Shown here: positions 1-13,123 of the stretch, one piece after another
Numbering within the stretch: the stretch's first letter is position 1
Layout: every line of letters begins with the position of its first letter
Assembly (NCBI GenBank): GCA_020091685.1
Contig: CM034609.1
Location: 16,256,204-16,320,203 of the forward strand
Source of the DNA: Lutjanus erythropterus
Taxonomy: Eukaryota > Chordata > Actinopteri > Lutjaniformes > Lutjanidae
Direction: 5' to 3'
DNA: 64,000 nucleotides
The notes under the pieces: model-generated
What the model was told of the DNA's origin: nothing
Seen by the model: the letters and a program-made list of their open reading frames with translations, nothing else
Database searches by the model: none
Position numbers and translations under genes: made by a program

Positions 1-1942
1 TACACAGCCTTAGCCACAGGTGCTCCAGTGCCACTGCGTACACTCAGGAGCCCCTCGCCCACCTGCCTCAGGACAGAGTGCTTTACACCTGGACACATAA
101 ATCAGACAGTACCGACATCAACATGCAGCTCAGAAGCAGCACTGGAAAATACTGTACATTCCCAGGATAGACCCCTCCATAACAGTGTGACGTGTTGTCA
201 TTCAGGCATGCCGACACTTGCAGAGTCAGAATTCATCACGTTAAAAATCTATGCATGACAAAACCATTCAACAGTCCAGCCGTCCTTTTTCTGTGCCTTG
301 GGCATCTGAAGCAGAGTTAAAGCACACAGACACACAATCATACACGATTTTATTAACATCAGCAGTTCCCAAACTTTTTTGTGTCAGGGACCCCCCATGA
401 TAGACACACATTAGACCACGGACCCCCAGTTTTAGAGGATTTGGCCTTTGTCATTCCATCCCTCACTTCCATACGCTTATTTTTTGACACTTTTAGGGGG
501 GACAGGAATCTTAGCTGGGGAGATAGCAGGTCAACAGTATATCCCACATAGAGGGAGTATACATCATCTGAAAGCTGGGAGCCTGAAGATTAATTTGAGA
601 TGTAGCTCAGCACTATGTGTCAAGTTTTTCTACTCATAAACCTGTAATAAACACTGTGCTTTCTTCAGAAGCGTATTCACATTTTCAAAATTTAGGGTAT
701 ATAAGGGCTTAGAACATTATGATGGGAGAGTATGATGCCATTCCCATGATGCTCGATCATGTCTCATTGGTTGTTACAGCCATTTTTGGGTTGATAGCAA
801 TTATTACACAGATTTGGTGCAGAATTTAACATTTTTTTTAACTGCTCGAGACTTAATAAAAATGATCAAAATTACCTCCAAAACACCAGAATAAGAGACC
901 AAGACTTTGTGGAATATCAGAGAGAAAAATCATGCTGTGATCTGGTATCAAACGTCTTGTTTTGCCCAAAATGCGATTGTATAATATTTAATCTCATAGG
1001 GAAATAAAAACACAAAAAATATCTCAGAAGATGAAATCAAGAGAGTTTGGACATTTTTTGATTATCAAAATAGCTTCCAATTAATTTAATAGTCGATTAA
1101 TAATCAATTAACCATTGCAGCTGTAGTTCCAACTTCCAAGAAATGTGATAAAAGTCTAAATATTCTATTCCTCCTTTTTTTGGGGGACTGCTTACATCCC
1201 ACTCAAGGACCTCAACAAGACAAGAAAGGGAGAGCAGAAATGAAAAAGCAATATAGTCTGCAGACGAGACAGAACTAGAGACACTCACCTAGTCCTACAA
1301 GAGCCATTCTGCCAGTGGTGAAATTGTCCTCAACAAATGACTGCAGCTACGAGGGGAGGATAAGGAGGAGGAGAGGCGTGTAAGAACTACACAAAAACTA
1401 ACAAAAAATTAAACAATTAACTACTTCCATACAGAATGTGGAGAAACAGAACAAAACACACATCCATACCTGTTTAGAGGAGACGCGTCCGACCATGTAG
1501 TCAGGGCAGTACAGAGAGTTAGACAGGGCATTTTTGTACGCCGCCTCATGCAACTTCTCAATTACTCCTGCAGGAGACAACAGGACACACTGAATTACAG
1601 AAAGCAGGCTCCATAAATGGCAGTTAAGTCTCCATTAAGGTTGCAGTAAATCGTACATTATAGTGTCTTTTGCTTCAGTATTCTGATGCATTTCTGTTCT
1701 CTTCTGTAATTGGCAGATACCCTCACAAGTCCGATAAGCAATAAAATGTCTGCAGACATTTTATTAGTAGTAGAGTTTTAAACCTGACATGATGCCACAC
1801 TAGTTTCTGGAACTGACCTATCTGAGGACACTGCTGAACCAGAGTCTTGTCAATCTTCACCCTGGGCGTTAGGTCGTCCACCTCCCATGGCCTGAACTCC
1901 TGAGCTGCAGTCACGTTGACCAAATACTCCATTAATAAATCT

Positions 1943-1985
<43 letters not shown>

Positions 1986-4843
1986 AAATAAAGTTAACAC
2001 ATACTGATGCATCAACATGACACTGTGCTGTTTTTAAGTAAAAAGAATGTGAAACATAAATGTGTAAAAAAACAACAACAGTCTTGACATAAAATGGCAG
2101 CACTCACAGGTGATCCCTCAGGCATTCTGCAGTGTAGACCATAGTCTCTCTTGATGATGTCACACTGCAGGTCAAACAGATGACAACACATTTGGTTCAG
2201 TGTGGTGGGCTATGGTTACACTGGCATTCTCCCAGTTATTTATAGCAAGAAAACACTGCCAGTATGTGCGTGTGTGCGCAGAGAGTACTCTCACTGACCT
2301 CAGGCTGCCCCCCAGAGCTTCCACACCGCGACAGATCCTGAAGGCAGACGCACCCTTAGTCGTCTACAAAACAACAGCAAGAGTTTCAACAAGATACTGT
2401 AGCAGGCTGGTGACATAACAAGGATTAGAAACTAGCAGGAGGTCTAAGAGACAGATTTAAAGAGAGGAAAGTGAGAGCCAACTGTCCTTAAATTTGTCAA
2501 AATCTACCAGAGTAGATGAGCATTGTTCTAGTTTGCCACATTATGTCACTTAAATTAATTTAAAGAAATTTACAGGTTTACGGTGAAGACACGATCATCA
2601 CACATTTACAATTTACCAGATTTGCTGCCAGTCGTAGCACATGAGACACACCCTGGTTTTCCACTGTCTCATAGCGACTTCCTGCTTTCACAAACACACC
2701 AACGGTGGACAAAGGGGAGTAGTTCTCCAGTGAAGCTATCACCAGACCGTTTGGAAGCTTCGACACCTGAAGCAGCAAAGAGAATTGTTACTGGAAACTT
2801 GTAATCGAACTGTAAAGTAACGTACATCTTTTTTTATTTACATTGAAATGTGGTGATTGATAACCATGTTGAGTCTTCAGGATAAATGTTTTACAGTTTG
2901 ATGGGTCACATGTAGACAAGAGCAGCACCTACCTGGACACTTTGGGGAGGGAGAGGTGCAGCTGAGGACGGTTTGCGGCCTGCGAGGGGTTCAGTCAGAG
3001 CTTCACTCCTCCTGGCGGCGGCATAGCACCGTTTCTGTGGGAAGTGATGACAACAAATTTAAGACCAGTGACTTCTCTTAGCAGCTGTTTAACTTTCCTC
3101 TTTGGGGGCAACAAGAACAAGTGCTGAAGTACTTCTACTGTCTTTGATTTAACAGTGTTTCTGTGAGAAAGTGGCACAGCTTCAAGCAGTGCAAACATCA
3201 GGGTCCAGTTTAACAGCCAGCTGAAGAAAGACAAACTTCCTCCCACAGGCTCAAGTACAAGTGCTCCACAAAAGCAGGCTGAGGTTAGATCGGACAAATC
3301 ACCACTCCATTGAGATTAACACGACCTCTAATGTTTCATAACACCCGCTGTCACCTCCCCAACTCTGTTATGAATACAAAGGTGCTTGAGAGATCACCAC
3401 ACCAACAAGGAAAAAGAAATTACTTTAAAAGTGACCTGGTCATTTAACAATTAATCATTCATAATCAATAAGAAAAAAATGTATTTTTCTCAGTTTAAGT
3501 TTTATTCAAACAATTGTAGTTGTACATTAGTTGTGTGAAACATTTTAAATAACCAGAATAATAAAACAATTAGGTGACCAAGAGCAGTTGTTTCAAGTTC
3601 TTATTGAACAAATGACTAAAAAAAAGTCAAATTAAGTGCAATTACTATTACTTCTTGACTAACAGGGATGATGAAGATGCAATGATTAACTGACTAATCG
3701 ATTATTATCCACCTTTTACATTAATCTCCAACTATTCTGGTAACTGATTAATCATTTTGAGTAGCCTGATTTTTTAACAATGCACCATAGAGCTGCAATG
3801 ATTAATGGGTTATTAATCAAATATTAAGTTACTCGTCAACTATTTTCATTCTTTAATTTAAAAAAATTGTAATTTCTAAATATTTTTGAGTCTTGGACAA
3901 AACAAGACATTTGAGGACGTCAACTTGGGCTTTGGAAAATAATGATCAACATGTTTCACCATTTTACGGCACAAACCACTAATTGATTAATAATCGATTA
4001 TTCGAGAAAATAACTGACAGATTAATCAGTGATGAAAATAATTGCCAGTTGCAGCCTTAATGCACCACGTTAGAGGATTCCCTGTATATTTCACAGCATT
4101 AGTTCTATGATGTCTTTCATATCCAACCCTGGTTACTATTAATGTTTGTTTATTAACTAGCCTCTGGCCTCCTCCTGTATTGCAAGAACCCCCGGACAAA
4201 ACATGCTGAGTGTCCCCTGATGTATAGCATATCAAACAGCAGACAGCTGTCATTAAGTGGGCTGGTGGGAAGGTGTCCTTAAGTGACCTGTGTAAATTTA
4301 GTACATTGACTGCCTATGTCCTGCCATCAAAGCCCGCAGTATTGTTACACTGTAGAGGTGAAATGTCTGGATGTCATCAAATTATGATCAGTATAGGGGT
4401 GCTGTTCGCTTCAAGACACCTCGATCCAAAAAACTGTGATACACGAGTTTGGAGATGACCTTCAGGTTGCATCCAACTGAGCCAAGAACCACAAGAAGCT
4501 ACAACAAGCAGCCGAGCTGAGCCCAATCAACACGCCATTTCACAGTACAGCTACTTCCTATTATAATTCAGGATATGCGAATGATTCAGGGAGAAGCTGT
4601 GGCTCAACTCTGCTGTAAAACCATGCAAGCAAGCCTTACGTTAGATAAACCTGCATTAGCGAGCCACATAGCAAGCTAGCTAGCCTGCAGGCTAATCACA
4701 GCTAGCTAACTGCGGCTTCGCTTTTTGAGCCGACCGAGAAAAACACCGAGTCGGGTTCAGTCCCGTCGGTTACACAGCTCACATCAAACCGAGAAAAGTC
4801 CGGGACTCACTGGGAGAGTGTTCAGAGACCGGATTCCTCTCAT
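1..4843 (-). CDS. uqcrc2: Cytochrome b-c1 complex subunit 2, mitochondrial (5' part; gene runs off the left edge)
   Basis: Core 2 subunit of respiratory complex III, in the inner mitochondrial membrane; it belongs to the M16 peptidase family but has lost catalysis. Coding exons on the minus strand, all with GT-AG borders and matching phases: 4811-4843 (start codon at 4843, [11 protein letters not shown]), 2933-3034, 2617-2766, 2299-2363, 2108-2164, 1818-1942, 1470-1567, 1289-1340 and 1-88 (cut by the window edge). About 256 of the ~450 family residues are present. The first two exons encode a basic, Ser/Ala-rich mitochondrial presequence. Diagnostic stretches that read like vertebrate UQCRC2 are [68 protein letters not shown] and [12 protein letters not shown]. 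The window holds the 5' half, so the C-terminal M16 domain lies to the left. Teleosts can carry two paralogues (a/b), which cannot be told apart here. Confidence 0.95.
360..480 (+). repeat. hAT-like DNA transposon terminus (fragment)
   Basis: The stretch begins gcagttcccaaactttttt, followed by 'cagggacccccc' and 'cacggacccccag'. This is the style of the terminal inverted repeats of hAT (Charlie-like) elements, which carry a gttcccaaac core and GACCCC motifs. No matching right end was found nearby, so I call only a terminus. It lies in the uqcrc2 intron between the exons at 1-88 and 1289-1340. Confidence 0.5.
1030..1128. repeat. ATTAAT-rich hAT-like MITE, end fragment
   Basis: AT-rich stretch with 'agtcgattaataatcaatta' leading to 'accattgcagct'. 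It is the right-end signature of the same MITE family seen at 3787-4065 and 45289-46085. Sequence upstream (850-1030) may be its eroded body. Confidence 0.55.
1946..1981. repeat. (CA)18 microsatellite at a splice acceptor
   Basis: Uninterrupted CA dinucleotide run. On the minus strand it reads as (TG)18 and ends directly in the CAG acceptor of uqcrc2 exon 6 (exon starts at 1942), so it takes the place of the usual polypyrimidine tract. Confidence 0.95.
3787..4065. repeat. ATTAAT-rich hAT-like MITE, nearly complete
   Basis: The left end reads 'agagctgcaatgattaat' and the right end, reverse complemented, reads 'aaggctgcaactggcaatta', which form diverged terminal inverted repeats. The internal text 'tggacaaaacaagacatttg' recurs at about 45743. 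A partial copy lies just before it (3670-3775). The element sits in uqcrc2 intron 1. Confidence 0.65.
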
Positions 4844-5900
4844 GGCTCCAGACTCTCTCCTTCAGCCGGTACAGAAAGACAGTTATGGCGGCGGGCTGAC
4901 GTATTACCCACAATTCACTGCGCCGTACGCGCAACCGACTCAAAGATGATTTAGATTGTCAAGATGCACCGCAAATACCGCAGCAGGTTCAAAGTTATTA
5001 TAAACTTATAATAAACTCTTTGGGTTGTGTTAGACAAAATCGTTCTCCGAGCGAACCATGTCAAAATAAATAAATTCATTCATTAATTAAAAATAAATAA
5101 AGAAATAAATGAAAATATAAATGGACACTCTAATGTAGACTTTTGAAGTCACAATAAGCGAGTTGTGAGGTTGATTAAATACTTAACATAGGTATAGTAG
5201 GGATGAGTCCGCATACAAATACATTTCAGGAAACCACAAATAATGCGATGGAAACAGATATTTCTTTTATCCAAATACACTTGTTATTATTGAAGGAAAA
5301 AATACAGTGGAAACCTATATAACATAAGCGGGTGACTACCATAACTGTTTACTTGTTTTTTCTACTCATGCAGATGGCAATTTAATTCAGATTATTATTA
5401 TTATTTTTTTTTTTTGTATTAATAGAACATCCTTTTCATTTTCCGATTGCTCTATGACCCTCAGTTAAAGGGTGGTGGTGAGGTTCAGTTCATAAGAGAC
5501 AGAGAGGAAAAGTACAGTAAGAGGAAAGGGAAATATATTTCCGAATTATATGTCAATATTAAATCAACTTGATGCTTTGACACAGCAGTTGCATTGCTAA
5601 TGAACAGAAGGCTAGAAAATATTTGCCCTGTACACCTCAATTTTGACTTATCGACTTCCTTAACCTCATCTTGTGTGTATCCTTGAGCTGTAACAAACGT
5701 TTAACCCATTTTCCCCTTTTCCTCAGCAGAAATTATTTAAACAAATAAAAGTAACTTAAAATTTATATCTGAAATTGGGAATTGAACAAAACCTTTTTAA
5801 CTACTTCAGTTCATTACATCTTATAAAAAGGAATTATTCCTATTTATCTAGTTATCCGTAGGTTATGTATTTTTTGATATGAGATAAAACACACCAGCAT
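4844..5900. other. uqcrc2 5' UTR/promoter side and gene-free spacer
   Basis: From 4844 to about 4950 lies the likely 5' UTR and promoter of uqcrc2. It is locally CpG-richer, with 'gcgccgtacgcgcaaccg' at about 4919. From 4960 to 5900 the sequence is AT-rich, with short aaataaataaa runs near 5070-5115 and a poly-T at 5404. I see no gene in it. The Kelch gene's 3' end follows at about 5924. Confidence 0.5.
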
Positions 5901-5923
5901 TTACATTAAAGAATTAAACATCT

Positions 5924-5929
5924 TTTATT
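5924..5929 (-). terminator. Polyadenylation signal AATAAA of the KLHL gene
   Basis: TTTATT on the plus strand reads AATAAA on the minus strand, about 670 bp downstream of the KLHL stop codon at 6600-6602, with no other gene in between. It gives a 3' UTR of about 0.7 kb. Confidence 0.55.
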
Positions 5930-6599
5930 AGAACCTAACTCCATTTAAAATTCACTAAAATGCAGAACGCACACTACATTACAAAAATATACTCAAACAT
6001 GTTACAGGTAGTAAAGACAATCATTCAGAACTTACAAAGTTTAAATACAAAAACACTGCTCACATATAGACATCTTTTTCACAGGTAACCTCCAAAAATA
6101 TTCACAATGTGGTTCTTTGGCCCATAGAGCATCTTTTAAGAAACCGAAATGTTTAACCTTTGTTTTAAATTTAAGATCTTCCTCACAGCTACTCACACCT
6201 CAATAAATACATCACATAATAATGATACAAAAATACACTATGTCGTCTGGCAAAATCTTCACAGATTTGAGGTGCTTGGACATTAAAACGGGACCCTAAA
6301 CATGTTCACATCATACAGAGAGTGAGTTTAGACTGCTGACTGAGTCGTCTGCCAGTCCATCACTTGAGATTCATGTACGATGTTTCCTTTGTCACCACAC
6401 CAAAAGAAGGGCCCCAAGTGAGTGACGCCCTGTCCACAAGCAGTTGGGACTTAAAAACAGCTCAAACAGCGCCGTGTCAAACCCAGGCATCTCCTCTCAG
6501 TTCGCTGTTGTCTGCAGCTCTGAGCTTTGTAGTGCACCGTCTCCCAATGAGGGTGCCGATAACAACCATGAAAACTTTTCTCCCTGCTGACACCCTCGC

Positions 6600-9500
6600 T
6601 TAGTTGTCATTTGGCGTCCCGGGACAGCTGTTCATGTGGATGTCCTTCCTCAGCTGGAGAGACACACAGCTGAGCCAGCTGCGACTGGTGGGCATCTCCC
6701 CGACGATCTCCCACGTGTCCGTCTCGTCACAGTACATCTCAATAGTGTCGTGATATCTGCACGTAAATGGGAAAACGGCATTAAAAAAGTGTTAGTCGGG
6801 CATAAGTTCCTAAAATGGTTTGAAGGGTCCTGGAAAAGCAGATTAGCCCCTCACCTGTCCCAGCCTTCCTCTCCTCCCAGGACGTAGATCTTTCCATCCA
6901 CCACGGCAGCACCAGGCCGGTAGCGTCGCTCTTTCATCGGGGCACACATGGTCCACTGGTTGGTTTTGGGATTGTAACATTCAACCTTATCTGTGTTTTC
7001 TGTCGAGGCGTGCCATCCACCTGTGAGAACAAACACGAGATGTAACATTCAGTGTGAATTACCTCGCTTGATTTTGTCGAGAGGCCGCTGGTCACTTGTT
7101 GAGTCCCGAGTGCTGTAAAATATGATACATACCTATAACATACAGCTTTCCTTTGAGCGTACAAGCAGCTGAACCAGAGCGAGCGATCTGCATGGGGGCA
7201 ACCTCTGTCCACACAGATGTTTTAGGGTTGTACACCTGAGCAAGGTCTGTCCCATCGCCATCCTCTAGAACGGCACCACCTACCGAGAAACGAGGAAAAA
7301 CTAAGTCAAAATATTTTCAAAAACCTTCAAGGAAATCCTGTGTGTTTGTGTGTGTCCTGCGTTTCCTACCAGTAACATAGAGCAGTCCGTCCAGGGCCAC
7401 CACAGCAGGACTTGTGACAGCCATCTTGACAGACTCCGTAAACTGCCACAAGTTAGTGTGAGGGTTGTAACACTCCACCGAGTCCAAACGAGAGCGGCCC
7501 TCCCACCCGCCCACTGCATACACGAAGCCGTCCAGCATCACCAGGCCTATGAACAGAATTAGACAGGTCTCTTCAATGAACAGCTAATTGTTTCCTATAT
7601 AAGAAAAAAAAAAAAAAAAAAAAGGAAAAGACATTTTTAATTTGATTTTTTTGGCTACTTTAGTGATTTCCCTACAAAAAACAAGTGATAGCAGCGATTC
7701 TCTAAAGAACTGAGTTTTTCTTTCAAATGCTTGTGAAGGGGTGGTTCAAAGTGGTATGAAAAAACTAGAAATAAAACAAAAATTGGGCTGACTGTGAGCC
7801 CTAGCAGATAGTGGAAGGCAAAATGAAGTGTTTTGTGTGTTGTCAGTTCATGACAGAGGGTGTGGTCGTCACACTGAGACTGCCTCACCTAATTCAGAGC
7901 GAGCTACATTCATTGGAGCCATCTCGATCCAGGAGTCGAAGCAGGGGTCATAGCGCCACATCTCCCTGCTGGCCGAGCCGTCAGGAAACTCTCCTCCTGC
8001 CAAATACAGCGTGGAGTCTGCAGAGACAGAGGAGGAGGAGGAGGATGGAAAGAAAAATGTCACTTGTGATGCGCAACACATCTAAGCTCGGCTGTTGCTC
8101 ATTTCAGATGAGACACAATATGGAAGTTTAAATCTGAATCTCAGGGTTTCCTCACCCGACACCACCAGCCCGTGTTTGCTCACAGCGAAGGGCAGGCAGG
8201 CCAGATTCTTCCACTGATTTGTCACAGGATCGAAGCTCTCGACGCTGCGCAGCACCACCTTGTCATCCTCCCCGCCAACTGTCACTATCACTTCAGCTGT
8301 CCCTGTTGTTGCCGTGGCAACAGGAGTAGAAGAACAAGAGGAGGAGTGAGCCGAGGCACGCTGGCCTTTGGATAGATACACGGCGTAGTGGTGTGTATGG
8401 CCTTATAGATTGATCTGCTGATTAGTTCCTCCATTAATCAATTAATCGTATTTTATATCACAATTTCTCAAAGCTCAGGAGAACTCAAATGTTGTTTTGT
8501 CCGACCATTAAGAAGAATCACCTTTTCACATTTTTTGATTGCAACAAAAGAAAAAAAACAGTTAAAGCAAAAAAGTAAACACACGCCAAGGTGACAAAGA
8601 TAGGGGAAAAGAAAGTGCATGTGATTGGCTGTCCGTCTGTTTGATGTGCAGGTGTGAGTGTGTTCACCTGTGGACCTGCGTGGCCTCGCTCTGGGGCAGT
8701 AGAGCTCTCCACGGCGGTCCTTCAGAAGCAGGTAGTCCTTGGCCTCTGAGATGAGCCTCTGGCAGCCCTGGTTCTCCTTCACCACATCCTGAGACTCGAT
8801 CACATCGTGGAGGTAGTACGGGCTGATGAGAGGCAGCCGGATGTGCTCAAGGACCTTTAGGAAAACAAAGGAGGGGGAGAAATCTGATGTACTGCCATTG
8901 CACCTCAAGTGTCCAATGTAAATAAAATCAGGAGACTCTGAATACCAGTTGCAGCCACAGATGGATTACTGCCTGAACAGGCCCAGAGGTTTGGGGGAAA
9001 GCCAAAAGTGGTTCAGATTGTGACTGTTTATCATCATTTCTTGTTGGAAAGTCACTCTCTTGGCTTTGCAGATTTGAGGCTCGTTCATGTTAAGTCCTTG
9101 AGGGTTTAAGGCTCTCCCACTATCAAAACATTAAGTGCATGACTGCTCGCTGACTTTTTGAGCCCTTTCTGCACTCTGTGTAAGACCACATTTCTTCCGG
9201 CTTTGGTTGAGGGAATTACCCACAGTTCATAGTAAATGTATTTGTAATCCGTTACAGTTACTGAGAGAAATATATCTATAATTCAATTACAGTTACTAAT
9301 CCAAATATTGGTGGATACAAATGGTTTACATCCAAATATTCTCTTTGGGGTGCCTAGCACAGATCTGCACTCTGAGTGACGTTTTCTAATTTATACACTT
9401 TCCCCCTACAGCTGCACAAACACAGACAGTAGGCCTACATTAAAATTAGTCATGCCATTTCAATATGTAAATATCAGAAAAGTAGTTTGTAGAATAATAT

Positions 9501-12500
9501 TCTGCACAGTGTCTGCGGAGTTGAGTTGAATCATCTGTGGCAAGAAATGTTGTCATCTCAACCACGAGAACATTCATCCAAGAAGAGAAGATATGCAGAA
9601 AAACTAAAAAAGACAACAAACAGTGCAGAGATGGGATGGGGTTGGGGGTGCTACAGGAGGTAAGACAGGGGTCGTTTTTACGTGGAGGCTGCACTGTCTG
9701 GTAATCTGGTAGTAGTAGTGTGCCAGTGGAGGCATGTAATCCTTGATTTACGGCTGTTTTAAAGACTAACAGCTGCAGAGTTTAGGACTCTTTTACACGT
9801 CACTGTCTACCTGGGCTCGTGTAAACTGACCTTTTCAAAGCTCTGTTTGCGAGAGGGACATTTATTCAACCACAACATGGCCGCCTCGAACACCATCTCC
9901 TCTTTAGGCACATTGAGAAAGTCACTGGCGAGGATTTCTGTCAGTTTGTCCACACACAGAGACAGGAACTCCTCCTGGAGGGTAAATAAATAAATAAGAG
10001 AGACGTCAAAAGAATGAAGTGTGAATGATAACCTACTCAGCCTGCTTTCCAAACAGACCATCCATACGAGTTAATCATTTGCAGTCATCAGTTTAACTGT
10101 TGCCAAGCAGGTGAGATTATCTTTTTAAGCCCCTTTGACACGTGAAACCCACAACACTGCCAAGTTCAATTACTGTGGTGAAACAGTGATGACAGCATTG
10201 TACTCATTTGACGATGATGTTAACGATGATTTCTTTCATTTAACCAAAGAAAACTGGACACAGTTTTTTTTATGTTCACTTTAAAAACACAATTTTGGGA
10301 TTTTTTTTGTTTATGTTATACTGATAAATACAATTAGACACGTGGGAATGGTTATGGTTGCATTATGTCGTCATGGATCATTATTATGCCACAGACTTTC
10401 TGGTCTAGTTTCCCATCATGTTATAACACTGTGATATAAGATTTTCCATTAGTATCTATCTATCTGTAATATTGCATTTGACCACCGCTGCAAACACATC
10501 AGTTGTACTATAATAATATGGCTCCATCAGCCACTCACCTGCTGATGAACGGTGTTGAAGTGCTCTAGGATGTAGTCCATGCTGCGTTTCTCCAGCACCT
10601 TACAAGAATGGGCCTCAGCGAAGCAGTGAATCCCCACACAGTTCATCTCATCCATCTGACGCTCCATAAAACGACAACAGGCCTCTCGAACGGCCATCAC
10701 GTCCAGCAGATTGGCTGCTGCCAGCAGAGCCTGCAACACATCAAATTCATTTTCAACACACGCGCTCCTTAGGGACGGGCGGCAGTGGAGAAGAAAAGGC
10801 GGGAAACTTTACCTGCACGTTTGCTTTGGAGATGTAGACCTCAGATGTGTAGGCGTAGCTCACCAGCATGCCAATCATCTGAGGCTCTACTCCATTGATG
10901 GCAACCCGCTCCTGTTTGGATTCAATCAGGTCAGTGGAAAACATCGCCTGAGGAGGAGATGAAAGGACACACAATTCATAACTGCTCACATAACTTTGTA
11001 GCTTATAAAACATCAGGGTTCATACAGCTGTTTAAGAGTAAAATTCAAGCACTTTCCATGGACTCTCAAAGCCTATGACCACATGTAACTTGTTAACTTC
11101 TTATAAATGCATTCCTAAGTTTCGGCCTGTTTTGATCTGTGCTCTAATAATAGTTAAGCAAACATGGTACCTCAGTCAACCTTCTCCTTTTCCTGTAAAA
11201 GCAGCATAATGGTTCACATCTTAGTTAGTTGATGTCTGCAAAATGCTAGATAACTAAGGTTAGCAAAACACAAGTTAGTTAGCTAATGATTGATGTAAAA
11301 CAGCTAGCATTTTGCTAAGATCAGTTAACTTAAGACGTGAATGTTGCTTTTACAGTTCCACGAGCAATATCTTTGAACTATTGTCAAAATTTAGTTTTCT
11401 TTTTAACATGGACAAGTCGAGCACAAAGCGCATCTTTACAGGAATCAGGAAAGGAGAAAGCAGAGCGACATACCAAGCTTGCTCAACTGTTATCGAAGCT
11501 CAGAGTAAAAAGGGGCGGGACTCAGGAAACATCAATTGTAAATTCCTCTAAAGCCACAACTATCGCTGCATGTTTTCACTTTTTACCAACTGTTCATATA
11601 ACTTTGGCTGTGGGTTTAGTAGGGATGAATCTATATATCAAATATTACAAATAAAAAATGACTTGATACCATACCAGACTGTGATAAAAGACGTGATATT
11701 ACAGGGTTTATTAATTATTTTAATATTTTTGTTTCATAAAAAAGGATTGCTGCTTTGTTTTTCATTTACAATTGGGCACACGTAGTTCAAACATTCATTG
11801 CAAAGACAATTCATGCCAATTTCTTGCACATACTGAGGTCATGGCTGGCTACTTTTATTCTAAAAATGCTGTACACATCTGATATATTTACTGAACAAAA
11901 ACATAAAATCTCCATTATATGTCATCAGAGGTTAAGGAAACATGTTAAACTGAAATGTTCTTTTTCCCTGACAACAACAGTACAGGCAGCATGTTCTGTT
12001 TTCAGGATAATGGGGTTTACTTTACATTGACAGACAACTAACAGTCATAAACAGCTGGTCAGCAGTACAGTGGAGGACTGGTTGTTGCTTGTCAGTGTCC
12101 AAGTATAACGTTGCGCTCGTCAGGCTTCAGTTTCTCTGCAACTTGCCTGAGCTTCGAGTCAGGGGAGGAGGGAGCGGGGGGGAAATAACTCACTGACTGA
12201 ATTTTAAACAGGGCTTCAACCTATACAGTCTATGGCTCCAACTCATTATCTACAGTGCGGGAGTCACTTTTGAATGCGAGAGTGTTTTTTAATATTTATA
12301 TCAAATGAGATGCAATGACTGTCATTCCTAGACTATTGATGATCCATGAATACATTTTTAATTGCTTAAATTCTCACTGGCAACTGTTCGATTAATGATT
12401 AATGACTGTCATCTTTATTCCAAACCTGTGCTGCTGCGGTGTTTAGTTTTTCATCCATATATCTTGGTTTTCATGGGCCTGCTTGCGGTTAGATAATCTT

Positions 12501-13123
12501 ATTGGCTGCAAAAATGCAGATGAAAGGTTTGGATATTAATTCAAATTGTACTCAGATCACAATCATGATTTTAAAAGTAACTAAGTAGATTAGCTTAATG
12601 CACACCTTGCCTTGACTTGACAATCTTCTCATAAAAGAAAAAGTATCCCAAATACTACTACTTGAGTAACTGTAATTAGTTACCTCCACCCCTGCCTGTG
12701 ACCCACCTGAGGGTCATGACCCAGTCTCTGGGATTGACTGCACATATAGATAACAATATTCAAAATTTAAGACAACATCTAGTCTCATCAGGATATTGAT
12801 ATAATATTGATATGTTGCCCAGCCTTATTGGCAGGTGTGAACTGGACTCCTACCTGGAAGTAGGAGCTGAAGGAGGCCAGCACAATGCGGTGACAGGGGA
12901 ACTCCTGTCCTCCACAGCACAGGGTCACATCACAGAAGGCGTTGTTGAGCCGCAGGCTGTTGAGGCCCTGCAGGACAGTGTTGGGGTGCCTGGCCTCCAC
13001 AAACAGGTAATCCTCGCTGCTCAGAGGCGTCGGAGGAGCGGCTGCAGCGGCGCTGGCGTCCTCCTGCACCGGGAAGGTGACGTTCATAGGCAACCCGGCG
13101 TTGACGGCAACTATTTCAGCCAT
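6600..13123 (-). CDS. Kelch-like (KLHL) BTB-BACK-Kelch protein, 616 aa
   Basis: Probable substrate adaptor of a Cullin-3 ubiquitin ligase. Eleven coding exons, all phases consistent: 12854-13123 (start codon at 13123), 10813-10947, 10539-10730, 9831-9974, 8668-8854, 8156-8302, 7889-8017, 7370-7546, 7133-7279, 6855-7020, 6600-6756 (TAA at 6600-6602). Residues ~45-155 form the BTB domain (NNAFCDVTLCCGGQEFPCHR). Residues ~160-265 form BACK (CVGIHCFAEAHSCKVLEKRS). From ~310 follow six kelch repeats with GG doublets and later Tyr/Trp, for example LYLAGGEFPDG, VYAVGGWEG, LYVIGGWHAS and IYVLGGEEGWDRYHD. The RPRRSTG link before the propeller resembles the KLHL24/KLHL6/KLHL35 group, but I cannot name the orthologue, so no symbol is given. 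The N-terminus has an alanine run (ASAAAAAPP). Confidence 0.9.
8400..8560. repeat. ATTAAT-rich MITE fragment in a KLHL intron
   Basis: 'ccattaatcaattaatcgta' is followed by 'gttgttttgtccgaccatt'. These are the hallmarks of the same MITE family as at 3787-4065. It is located between KLHL coding exons 5 and 6. Confidence 0.5.
11975..12270. repeat. Interspersed repeat shared with 60910-61225
   Basis: Text such as 'cattgacagacaactaacag', 'cataaacagctggtcagca' and 'tccaactcattatctacagt' recurs with substitutions at 60940-61190. This indicates two copies of one dispersed element, probably a DNA transposon. This copy lies in the large intron between KLHL coding exons 1 and 2. The rest of that intron (10948-12853) shows no exon. 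Confidence 0.65.

Noticed and set aside
2995-3297. 100-aa minus-strand ORF covering uqcrc2 exon 2
   Set aside because: It is in a different frame from the exon at 2933-3034 that joins in phase to exons 1 and 3.
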